Shown: one piece after another, positions 42,250 to 53,775 of the stretch | How the letters are laid out: each line of letters opens with the position of its first letter | Numbering within the stretch: the first letter of the stretch is position 1 | DNA from: Sphagnum compactum | Taxonomy: Eukaryota; Bryophyta; Sphagnopsida; Sphagnales | Direction: 5' to 3' | Assembly (NCBI GenBank): GCA_965153455.1 | Contig: OZ234495.1 | Coordinates: 13,202,875-13,266,874, forward strand | DNA length: 64,000 bases | The notes under the pieces: model-generated | Database searches by the model: none | Seen by the model: the letters and a program-made list of their open reading frames with translations, nothing else | Told to the model about the DNA's origin: nothing | Translations under genes and position numbers: made by a program

Positions 42250-45200
42250 ATGGCGGGATTGTGGGATTCGCAGCGCTTGCCCAAGCACGGGATGTCAGGC
42301 AAAGGGAAGAGCAAGCGGCGGGGGAGAAGCTCATCGCTTTCTTTGTTGCGGAACCGAGGCGTGTTGTGCTTGATTGCCCTTTTGTTGGCTGCGGTCTTTT
42401 ACTTCGCCGTTGAGATTCTCGTAGGGGGATTGTTCAGTGTGAGTGACAATAAGAGCTCTGTGCAGAATTTAGTCACGTTGTCGTCGTCTTTGCCGTCATC
42501 GTCCGATGTGGTGGCGCATTCCGGCGATGGATACCTCAACAAGACGGCTGGTGGAAGTGTCGGCGTCGCCATAGTGGATATCTCGATGAAGGACTTGTAC
42601 GATCGCATCACCTTCCAAAACAAAGATGGTGGGGTTTGGAAGCAGGGATGGGATGTGCAGTATAAAGGAAATGAATGGGACAAGGAGAAACTCAAGATCT
42701 TTGTTGTTCCTCATAGCCATAACGATCCGGGCTGGATTCGCACTGTAGAGGAGTACTACATGGAGCGATCACGTCATATACTGGACACAATTGTGCAATC
42801 CCTTGTTAAGGTAGGGTTTTCGTTCCTTTGCACCCCACTTGATGTTTGCCTCAGCTTCAAAAGGACATGATAACCCTCGATTAAATGCCGTGTATGCCGC
42901 TTGTATGTGGTAGGATCCGCGCCGCAAATTTATCTGGGAGGAAATGTCCTACTTGGAGAGATGGTGGAGGGATGCTAAGCAAACACAAAAGGAGGATTTC
43001 ATCCGCCTTGTGAAGAATGGGCAGCTTGAGATTGTAGGTGGCGGCTGGGTTATGAATGATGAGGTTCTCTCTCTCTCTGTCTCTGTATTTTCTCTTTGAA
43101 CCCTACCCAAGAAGCCTTTGTAAATTCCAAGTTATATGCCATTGTCCATTTGGTGTAGGCTCATGTAAGCTGGTAATAAGGGCTTTATGGCTCTTCACAG
43201 AAGAATGCAATACTATTCTCTGCATGTCTCTCACATGGGCAGTAGTCTTTCAAGAGTACGTATTTGTCCACAGTTGAGTTGTTCTGCAGACTGCGCCTGT
43301 GAGAAACGCAGTTATTATTTTGCTGAATCTGACAGCTTCTATGTGCATTTCCAGGCCAATTCTCATTATTTTGCGATAATTGAGCAGGTAACTCCAAATC
43401 GACCATGTACATGTTTGTCATAAATTGTGTACTTTCTGTGACAAGTTTGTATGCACGCAAGCGGACTGGTGCCATGCTTCCAGCTATAGTCTGAGAGTTT
43501 GTGTCACCTTTTCTTTCAACTGGTATGGATGGTCACTTCAGAGTTTGACCCTAATTCAGAGTCAGCATTCAATGTTGTATCTTCTCTTCAAATATCAGGA
43601 CCTACTATGATGAAAGGGTACATGTTTCTGGGGTTAGATGATGACAGGTAATATGTGGCTGCTGGATACAGTGGGTGTGGCACCAAAGAATGCTTGGGCT
43701 ATTGACCCTTTTGGTCATTCACCCACAATGGCTTACCTTCTTGGTAAAATGGGATTCCAAAACATGCTAATTCAGCGAACACACTATGAGGTGAAAAAGG
43801 TGCTTGCCTTGGAGCAGAATCTGGAATTTAATTGGCGCCAGAGCTGGGACTCGCTCAACACTACTGACATATTCTGCCACATGATGCCGTTTTACTCATA
43901 TGACATACCTCATACTTGTGGGCCAGAGCCTGGTGTCTGTTGCCAGTTTGACTATTGGAGATCTCCAGGACGTGCAGGAAGCTGCCCTTGGGGTAAGCAA
44001 CCTGTGGAGATCACCAGTGCAAATGTGAAGGAGAGGGCAGAGATGCTTCTGGACCAATATCGTAAGAAATCAACTCTGTACCGAACAAATACATTGCTTG
44101 TGCCACTTGGTGATGATTTTCGTTACATCAGGGTTGAGGAAGCTGAGCTGCAGTTTCAGAATTACCAAGTACTATTTGACTACATTAATGATCATCCACA
44201 CCTCAAGGCTAAAGCACAGTTCGGGACACTTGAAGACTATTTCAGAACACTTCGCTTTGAAGTCAAGCACAAGACACAGAGCAAACAATCATCTTTGCGA
44301 GCTGTTGCAGGATTTCCAGCTCTTTCTGGGGATTTCTTCACATATGCAGATAGGGAACATCACTACTGGAGTGGGTATTATGTGACACGCCCCTTTTATA
44401 AGGCAGTGGACCGTATCCTAGAGGCGACATTGCGAGCTGCAGACATCTTCTTCACCCTCTCACATGCTGCATGTCGGCCGTCAGACTCTGCAAATTTCCC
44501 ACTGAATTTGGCTGAGTCATTGGAGGCTGCTCGAAGGGATCTCTCCTTGTTTCAGCACCATGATGGTGTGACAGGCACAGCAAAAGACCATGTTGTCAGA
44601 GATTATGCAAGGCGGATGCATACTGCTATTGTTAACCTTGAGAATCTCATGGCTTCTAGTGTTGGCACCCTTCTTACCAAGAGCTCTAAAATTGGCCAGT
44701 GTAACAATCTAGGGCTCAATAATTTTGAGCCTCAACATATGCGAACAACATTCAACACGTTACCAGAGTCCAAAGCTTTGCAAACAAAAGAAAACCATTT
44801 TCAGCGTGTGGTTGTCTACAATCCTTTAGAAGAGACAATTGAACAGGTGAATTCCTCAACTTGTTTGGTGTGATGTTAGCAAATTAGTTGATGGCAGTAT
44901 ATTTTTGCAATACAGTTTGCATCCAGTCAGTTTCTGTGGGCCTTCCTAGGGAGCCAAAGTGTTTCTGGTAATCCTTAAAACTCTTGCAAATGTTTTCACT
45001 ACCTGAAAGATGGGGGTCTTTTCAACTGGCTTACTGGGAACACCATGCATGAAAACAGGTGGTGACCATTATGGTAGATGATCCAGCAGTGTGTGTGGTT
45101 GATTCTGAGGGGGAATCTATTGAGAGCCAGTTGAGTCCAGACTGGGGAAAGGCAATTGAACCCACCACATCATCTGGCAAGCACCGTCTACAATTTGAAG

Positions 45201-46618
45201 TGCAGGTTCCAGCTTTGGGCTTGCAAACATATCTTGTTACTACTGATCACCATGAAGGCTGCAAGCCAGCTTTCTTGTCAACTTTAACAGTTTTCAATCA
45301 GCCATCTGACTTTTCTTGTCCACGTCCTTATACATGCGTTTATAAGAAAGAAGAGACAACAGTGATCAGCAACCAACACCAAAAGCTTGAATTTGACTCC
45401 AGGACTGGACTTTTGACAAGCATGCGAAGCTATTCAACTGGCAAAAACTTCAAGGTTGATGAGGAGATTGCAATGTATTCAAGTGCTGGCAGTGGGGCAT
45501 ATTTGTTCTTGCCGAGTGGGGAGGCAGTGCCTATTGTCCAGCCTGGAGGCCTCATACTAGTGACACAAGGCCCTATAATGCAGGAGGTTCATACAAAACC
45601 CAGCTGTTTGGCAGGATACACACCACTTGTTCGGAGTGCACGTCTCTTCTCAGGCAGTTCAGTCCAGGCATTAGTTGCAGAAATTGAGTACCATGTGGAG
45701 CTTTTGGAAGCCAAGTTCAATAACAAAGAACTGATTGCACGATTTAAGACTGAGATCAACAACAAGCAAGTCTTTCACACAGATTTGAATGGCTTCCAGA
45801 CAATACGACGGGAAACCTATGCCAAGATACCATTACAGGGGAACTACTACCCCATGCCGTCTCTTGCCTTTCTGCAGTGCCCAGGAGGGCGGCGCTTCTC
45901 CATCCATAGCCGGCAGGCCCTTGGGGTGGCCAGCCTCAAGAAAGGTGAATTAGAAGTAATGCTGGATCGACGCCTCACACAGGATGATGACCGAGGCCTT
46001 GGCCAAGGAATCATGGATAATGAGCCTTCCAGGGTGATTTTCCACCTACTTCTGGAATTCAACACCTCTGTTTCTGTGGCTCAGTCAAGTTCTCCTAAAG
46101 TACCTTCGATGCTGTCTCACCGTGTGGGGGCTCAACTCAGCTACCCTCTTAATGTTTTCTTCAGCAAACCAGAGCCAATTTTGAATTTACTAAGTACTCT
46201 TCGAACTGGAACTCTAGCCACAAGCTATCAGACACTTGAAGCAGACCTTCCATGCGATTTGCATGTGGTCAGCTTGAAGACTCCTCAGCCTAAGTCGTTC
46301 AGCTCCCCCATGAGCTTGAATTATGGTATACTGTTGCAACGAAGAGGATGGGACTCTGCCTACACTGCTGGCCAAGATCTCAAGTGTGACACCACTGCTG
46401 AAAGAAGTATAGACTTGTTTACAATGTTTAAACACTTCAAGGTCACCAGAGCACAGAAAACATCTCTCAACTTCATACATGATGACTCAAATTTGTTTGG
46501 CAAAAGAGAATACTCTCACAGAAAGGAAGGCAGTGGGTCTGCATCGAAACTTGGTATTGTGGAGCTGAATCCTATGGAGATTCAGGGGTTTAAGTTTGAC
46601 TTACAAGCATCAAACTGA
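42250..46618 (+). CDS. GMII: Golgi alpha-mannosidase II (GH38)
   Basis: Five exons, 42250-42810, 42914-43063, 43355-43387, 43638-44846 and 45059-46618, encode 1170 residues; the Arabidopsis enzyme is of almost the same length. All introns are phase 0. It is a type II Golgi membrane protein: a short basic cytosolic tail (GKGKSKRRGRSS), a signal-anchor (VLCLIALLLAAVFYFAVEIL, about residues 39-58), a stem, then the glycoside hydrolase 38 domain. Zinc ligands appear in VPHSHNDPGW (H157, D159), the nucleophile in WAIDPFGHSPTMAYL (D271), and another active-site block in FQHHDGVTGTAKDH (H555/H556). The enzyme removes two mannoses from GlcNAcMan5GlcNAc2, allowing complex N-glycan maturation and core fucose/xylose addition. 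Exon 3 encodes only 11 residues (ANSHYFAIIEQ), supported by frame and borders. The ATG at 42250 is chosen because it precedes the anchor and its frame is open throughout. Confidence 0.96.
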
Positions 46619-48989
46619 AATTGCTCTTGCCTTCATTCATCTGAAAGTTATTTTTGTAACTCTGCAAAGTGTAGTCTAATTAAACAACACGTGACGAGCA
46701 TGCCAGTGGAAAGGCTGCCTCTTCATTCTGTAGTTGGCAATTAACAAGATGGCAGATATGTCAAAATGCTGGGTATGATCTGCTTGTCCAAAGTGCAGGT
46801 GAATTCTTGAGAGAGCTTGTCTGGAGCTGCATACTTGCCGCCAACTTACAGATGCTGCCAAATGAGCCAGAAGTTAGCTGATGAGAGATGTGTTGCCAAC
46901 TGCGTTCTGAGGAATAGTTGAGCTCAGTAAGTATATATTTTGGAACTTGACCAGTCTCAACAAGTGTAGACTAGGCATTCAGTTGGGCTCCTGGGGTAGG
47001 ATTAGACTCAGGAAGGTGCAAGACAGAGACAGAAGAACTGGGAACTGGTAGGTGGGGGTGCATTGCTGCTGCTTGGTGTTTCCCATGTTGCCATCTCAAC
47101 CAACAGATGCGGTAAGGACCTTTAACCATGCACTATATAACACAGAACCAAGGTGAAAATGCAGGCTTCACTGTGAATGTATTCTCTTTTATTGTGCAGG
47201 TTACACTTACTGCTATAAATCTTGCACATGCTGTAGTGTGCTGGATCAGTATTCATACACATTTGAATGTCAGAGAAGTCATAGACTATGTACTTGTGCA
47301 ATAGACATTGAAATCTCCATTTGCTGAACTCACAAACTCTGCAAACTTCTTCTCCACAACAATGTGGATATCATTACAAACCTGATTCCAAGCCTAAACA
47401 TCTGTGAATGAGTGTCAAGGTACTTGCAACATTGGGAGAAATTCATCTGAACAGATGGTGGCCAAGTTCAATGGAAGACAGAAACTAATATTTAAATGTC
47501 TGTTCAGAGCAGAGGTGGCTGATTCCGCCCATCACCAATTCTGGTACCTACCTTTCTCTCTCTACCAACCTACCCTTCTATTAACAGCATTACCTACCTA
47601 CTACCCCTTTTTTAGTAACAGACTGAACAGGCTGAAGAAGGTTGATTCTCTCAGATGTTCTGTCCTTGGGCTCAACTTACTGGGCTTGCCCAGGGGGTGC
47701 TTAGTGTTCACCTGACAGACTCAACCATCTATGGACTGATGAGCCCAGGGAGGGTGCACCCGACAGAATGTAGCTTTCATGGTCCATTCACCAGTATGTA
47801 CCTGGTTTTGGAGTGCTATTTCAGCCCTTCTCAGGGATGTTCCTAGGTGAGATAGGCAACCATCTGCAGGTTGCATGTTTTTTTTGGGTGCGTTGTCAGT
47901 GTCGGCTTTAATACAATTGAGAACATGATTGAGATTGAAATCTGAATGGACAGTAAGAAAATTGTTTACCCTTTGGATAGTACATAAGATTCCATAAGAT
48001 TGACGGTGAATACTTGCAAACCAAAGGCAACTAAATACTATGTGGAATGTGACAATTTGTTGTCCTGCCAAGTATCTGTCGTGAAATCAAATTTTCTCCA
48101 TCTGATCTTTGCACAGAGCTATCAGAAAATAGTACTCATAAACAGACAAGCAAGCGTGTCAACTTGTTCTTCATGCAGTTGGCTGCTAGTTGTGTGGTGG
48201 CCAACAAATGGTGAGAATCCTTAGATGGACATAGAAAGGTTTATGCTTTTACAAGCACAGCCCTCAGTGTCACTCATTTACACTACTACTACCTCAGGTA
48301 GAGTAGTGTGATTAGGTGGTTAGACTTGGGATAAAAGAATTCCTCCCCTTGTGAACCCACTTGTGATATCTTACATGCACTTGATAGTTTAATGGTATTT
48401 TACAGGCCCTTGACACGCACTGTCGGATTGGGCCAAAATGTAATTTTTTATTCAGTTTCACACTGATTGGTATGGTGCTTTTTAGTGTTTATTAAGACGT
48501 TTTTTACACTGGTTTGCCTAAAGTATATACTCAGAACATAGCACTTCAACTCACTTAGGACCCATTCCTTCTTATCCCCATTCCTTTCTCTTTGTCATTT
48601 CAGTTTATTTCAATACTGTTTGTCACGTTTATATCATTTGTGATAAACATGCAATCAGGCCTATGAAGCTTATTAAAGACATCATCTCTACGACAAAAAA
48701 CATAACTTGTTGTCAAGAGCAGGTTGGGCTGTGTGTGTGTGTTCCTGGTGTCTTCCTTATGGACTCTCGCTGCTGCTAATTACGGGATACCAAAAGGGTC
48801 AAACATTTGTGCAAGCGGATTCATAGGCCATATGTTAAGGAAAGATGTCAACTGTAGGCTTAAATGCTCAGAGAAGGAAAAAAAGATACAGTGCACATGT
48901 AAGGCAAAGGGAGAACACAAATTGGAACTTCGAATCCTGTTCCAGTTGGGTTTCACCACTTGAATTGACCCATAAAAGTTAACACCAAA
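46619..48989. other. Intergenic, 3' flank of mannosidase gene
   Basis: It includes the presumed 3' UTR (from 46619). Two short open frames (47404-47715; 48724-48963) show no recognised domain, and the second starts only at a non-ATG codon. I do not call them. No RNA gene was recognised. Confidence 0.4.
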
Positions 48990-49013
48990 CCCCCCCCCCC
49001 CCCCCCCCCCCCC
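48990..49013. repeat. Homopolymer C tract (about 24 C)
   Basis: Uninterrupted C run directly before the foldback at 49033. Length uncertain for technical reasons. Confidence 0.9.
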
Positions 49014-49032
49014 ACAAAACAAGAGGCGAGAT

Positions 49033-49087
49033 GCTATTTTTACTTTATATTTGAAACATGACAGTTCAAATATGAAGTAAAAATAGC
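49033..49087. repeat. Foldback: 23-bp arms with one G-T pair, 9-base loop
   Basis: The arm at 49033-49055 is complementary to that at 49065-49087 at 22 of 23 positions; the other is a G-T type mismatch. The loop is ACATGACAG. Arms are AT-rich (GCTATTTTTAC...GTAAAAATAGC). It could be a tiny MITE remnant or a small-RNA-type hairpin. Confidence 0.8.
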
Positions 49088-49299
49088 CAAATGTAGATAG
49101 GATGTTTAAGGTCTGTTATTGCAAGCGATGTAAGGAAGTTTTTAGGGTTTGGTGGTGCAAAATGATTGTAGAAGCATTGAGTGCAAAGCACTCATTGTCC
49201 TTTGCTGGAAAACAAATTGGAGAGTGACCTTCCCTTGAAAGATTTAGGGTTTAGGGTTGCATTAAGTGTTGAGGTGACTACGTTAAGTAGTCTTCTTTG

Positions 49300-52200
49300 T
49301 AATTGTTGTGGCGTGTTTTAACTCACGAGCAACTATGGAACCAACACAAAAAACAAAAATTGCATCTTTTGTTGTTGCGAGTGTCATTGAGGAGAACAAC
49401 ACAATGTGTAGTGTGATTATTGTAGACACTGTGGAAAGATCTCCCACTCCCATTGTTATTTACAATATTGAAGGTGAGTTTGATTCTCCTACAACTGAAA
49501 ACAATGACATATAAAAATTTGACAACACACAAAAGCTTGACAATGCCATGATGCAAATTGGAGGAGGGGATGGAGAGTGAGGACATCTATTGCAAAAGGT
49601 GTTATCGATTTTTGCGCAAGAAGACCCCTACATGATTCGTTTGCTTGGTCAACAAAAATATATTGTGAAGACATCGGCAACAATCTGGGTATAAGGGGTA
49701 AGCTTTCTATTACTTTATTTCTACCTTTCATGAAATTGTTGTTGAGTGTGCTGCAAAAAATGGGCAGTAGGATTTGTTGATTGCAAAAAAAAACTATGTT
49801 TGTTGATTGCATATAGGACCTTGGGGTTTTGCAGTTGTTGTTTTTCTTTTGAATTTTAGGTCTATTGTGTTGATTACATACAATTTGGGAAAGTAATGGT
49901 GGAAATTATTTCCTATCCACCTTGTTTTGCAAAACATAACAAATATTTAAAAAATGATTAAGAACATTTGCAGGTGTTGGGCGTTCTAATGGCAAAAGTA
50001 GGATTTACAAATCAACAATGTAACAGAGTCAACATCATTGTGTCGCACTATGCTTTGAGGAGGAATACGAGACTCTCACATTGGAAGCACATTTTGATGT
50101 CAAATGCCATAATTCCCCATCAAAAACCAGCCTTCCTTTCAATGCAAGTTTTGCAAAAATTGTTACAAAGACAAAAACACCCTAAGCTACCATAAAATGA
50201 TGATGCAATGCCCAAAATATAAGGGCAAGGAGTTGCTAAAGATGTACCCGACTTGGACCAATGGTTTATAACCTTGCTTCCTATTACTTATACAATCATC
50301 ATTTTTCAACTTAGGTTCTTATTAATCACAATCAATGTTTTGCAACTTAGGTTCTTATTTCTTACAGTCATTGTTCTCCAACCTAGGTTCTTTTTAGTCA
50401 CAAACTATGCATGTAGGTTGCTGGAAGGGTTGAAAGGACAACCATAATTTCTGAAATTGTTGCAAAGTCCTTGAACACATGGACTTAAGTTAGTTGTGGA
50501 AAAAACACCACGAAATTCAATTCATATAAATGAAAAATCTCCAACAATACCTACAGTATGTGGAAAAAAAAAAGTATGATGTAGACAGGGCAAGGGCTAC
50601 ATAAACACTTAAGAGGAAGAAAGAAAAGTATGCCTAACAAGAACTACAAATTTATGACCAACAAGTTAAGGCTATTGAGGAAAAATCCAAGTGGGGTTGG
50701 TTGCCTTTTTACTCGTTATTGAAGTGGTATCCTTTGCAGACTCTAGTCCTTAGTGCCCATGGGAACACACAAAGGAGGAGTTGGAAATGATCACTAAAGA
50801 GCTTGAAAAGAAATTAGAACCCTTCTCCTTAGACAAGGCATGCTCGCATGTCATAAAAGCTTTCAAACTTTTTTATACAACATTGTTTGGCAAACAACAC
50901 CCCTTGGCACATCCCAACAAAGGTTTAACACATCGCACTACCCTATATTATGTTCGTGAGCAAGCCCGCTCTGTGAGGTTAACCATTAGTATGTACGATG
51001 TAATACATTGTGGAATTATCTAGTTCCCAAATATGCAATATGGTGTTGAAGATGTTTTCCAAGCTTGGGAGGACTTGTTAGGTCTACTAGGTTTTGACCT
51101 TGAGCTATAGAACCCAATGGTTGAAAAAATACAAGGGTTTATGGCCAAAATTGTTCATAGAACAATCTCAGACATACGTAATCATGGACTAAGCAAGCGA
51201 TTGGAAGATACGTGGTGTAGTTCTTCCACTCAGTCAGGTGATAGGCCTACACTAGACGAGACATTAGTATTCCTAACTTTGATTTGTTTCTACTGCATAA
51301 TTCCATTCAATATGCAACAAGGTACGGCATAATGTGTTCATATGAATGTTTTGTTGTCAGGTGCTCAATGAAGCCTTGGTGTTGAAGGAAGAGATAGACA
51401 TGGGCTAGGTGTTCATAAGGAAGGTAGACTTTAGAGATGGTAATGCCCTCCATGATAAGGGAGGTAAATGCCAACAATTGTTAGCAGAAGTTATGGACTT
51501 CCAATTACATGCATTGTCCCTTAAACTAGGGAGGGTAAAAGAAACAACTTTGAGGAGGCCAAAACCAAGGTAATATCCGATTACCCATTCAAAATACAAA
51601 GAAATTCCATTTAGTTCAAAATAGTGTTGATGCCAATGTTGCCACAAAAAAATTAGATGATGCAACAACAAAAGTATATTCATAAGTTTCGTTTTTCCAA
51701 TTTTGCTTTATTAGTTTAGTTTTTAGATCATGACCATAAACTAATGGTTTACATTCAACTTTTCAATTGCACACTAACAATCTTTTATATTTTTTTGTTT
51801 TCTAATGTCCGAACACTCCCTTTTACAAGATTGAATGACCGGATTCTAGTAGTAGCACCTACTATGACAAATTTTATGCAGGAAGTCGACGAGTTTCAAG
51901 GATTGGATTTGTTGGGTAAAAACACACTACACTCAACCTTTTTGGAAATCACACTAGCAATTGTTTTTGGTGAGTCAAGTAATATTGCATTATATTCAAA
52001 TCTATTTGAGAAACTTGGCAAAAGTGAGATGAAAAATTGAAACCTACATTCTAATCTTTCAAATTCAAAAAAAATTACCAAAAGGATAAATGTTCAATCC
52101 AAGGTGGATTTTACAAAGGATGGTATATCCAATGTCACAATCCAAATTGCTCCAAAAATTTTATCATTATGGATTTGTTTTCTTCTAGTGGAGTTGGAAA

Positions 52201-53280
52201 GTAAACCCCACCACACATTGAAGTACCATAACACTTAAGATGAAAAAATCAAGTAAGAAAAAGTCTCTCAAAAAATTTAAATTTTAAAACAAAAATGAAA
52301 TTCGTAAAGTTAATTTTGATGTTTAAATTGATTTTTCAAGGCCCATATTTTTAAAGGTTATAAATAAATAAAATTATGGTGGTATGAACTTGGAAATGGA
52401 AAAAAATGTGAACTTCAACATCATTTAAATATTTTTTTGGAAAAATCATTGGGTTTGGATTATAAAAATGGAATTTCATCCGCCCTTCTTGGGTGAGTGT
52501 AATGTGCATTTACCTTGTTTCAAACGGTTGCAAGTCATGAAACACCAAAGCGAAACCCTAGCGGCCTTTCAATCGGTATTGACTTACAATCTTACATCAA
52601 CAATCCCAACCTTGCATCACGCCTCCCATCAAATGTTTTATGTGCTGCCCTTATTGGTTCAGGTGGACACCATCCTGTTCCATTAGTCTGCAACCTCTAA
52701 GAAAATCTACATTAAACCCCTTAAGACCATTACCAAACCTCAATGAAACATCCTCCCAAGGTGCGCATTTTTCTAAGCCAATAACAAAAGACAACCCAAA
52801 AGGTGCAAACAATGTGTTGACATGTATGGTGGCATCAAATATTGGTGAGTCAAAGGATTATGTACATGTGGTTATGGAAGATGGGGTTACCATGGTGTAA
52901 TGCCTTGCCTAAAGAAAAGACATAAGTAAAGGAATAATATCCAACAAAAATGTAGATTTACATTATCTATTTTCCTAGATTAGTTCATTTTAGGACCATT
53001 GGAAGAACTTATACCTAGGTGAATTGTACAAAACATTACATAATATGTCTACAGAACATCTGATTGAAGTCCTCCTAATGTTCTTTTTCTCGATTAAGTT
53101 ATGTTATGATTATTTAACTAACAACCCTTGATTTCATTGGCAATTTAGCACAAGTTGTGCAAAATTTCATACAATTTAGAGGTGACACCACATGTCTGCC
53201 ATCTCATTTGTGATTGCAAGTGAATACTTGAAAGTAAGGTTTGATGTTGACATTGGCCTACTCGACAATATATAAAGGTT
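49300..53280 (+). mobile_element. Decayed element, probable upstream part of the Ulp1-bearing unit
   Basis: Several short open fragments on the + strand look protein-derived but are broken by stops. At 50781-51115 they read LEKKLEPFSLDKACSHVIKAFKLFY, HPNKGLTHRTTLYYVREQARSVRLTISMYDVIHCGII and EDVFQAWEDLLGLLGFDLEL. Another, at about 51830-52040, reads PTMTNFMQEVDEFQGLDLLGKN. I do not recognise the family. Position, strand and decay suggest they belong with the Ulp1-like remnant downstream, but this is inference. Confidence 0.35.
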
Positions 53281-53281
53281 C

Positions 53282-53775
53282 TTGTCTATTAATGCCATGG
53301 AATTCTTCAAGGTTTGGTTTACACATGACAAGTTATTAAGGGAATTTATGTACATCACCCACCCCCACTTATGGGATATTGTGAAGAATTGGATCAAAGA
53401 AAAGGGAAATTTAGAGGATAATGTTATTAAGTTCAGAGTGCCCATTGAAATGAAGGTTGTTTTAGTGCCACTTCAAGATGCAAACCATTGGAGTTTTATT
53501 ATAATGAGTGATGATAGTTTGTATCACTATGACTCATTAAAATTTGCAAATATTTTTCATTTGCTAGTACTACACCATTTCTTTGCCAAGATTTGGGTGG
53601 TGAAATAAGGTAGGTTGTTTAGGACAATTGAATGGAAGCGAATCGTGTCCAAGAGGAGTTGGACTTGGTTTGATGAACTGTAGTAGGTGTCAATTGGGAA
53701 TGTGGATTTTGTGTGATAAAGTTCATCACAAAGTTCTACGAGTGGATGACACATGACAGATCCACTTGCCTTTAG
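53282..53775 (+). pseudogene. Ulp1/C48-type cysteine protease remnant, transposon-associated
   Basis: The frame 53282-53608 encodes a C48 peptidase core: FMYITHPHLWDIVKNWI, then VVLVPLQDANHWSFIIMSDDSLYHYDSL, where the His of NHW and the Asp of HYDS are the catalytic pair. The Cys block follows about 90 bases later in another frame, after stops: VGVNWECGFCVIKFITKFYEW, matching the family's QxNGxxCG motif (Cys kept, flanks altered). The gene is therefore broken by at least one frameshift and two stops. Ulp1-like domains of this kind are commonly carried by plant transposons, including KI/Kaonashi MULEs and some CACTA elements. A cellular SUMO protease is less likely, because no other domains or intron structure are visible. 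Confidence 0.65.

Noticed and set aside
47404-47715. 103-codon open frame after the mannosidase gene
   Set aside because: No recognisable motif and no splice or conservation evidence; likely chance.
48724-48963. 79-codon Cys-containing frame with a hydrophobic start, like a small secreted peptide
   Set aside because: It begins at a TTG codon, not ATG; no mature-peptide cysteine pattern; no exon or promoter evidence.
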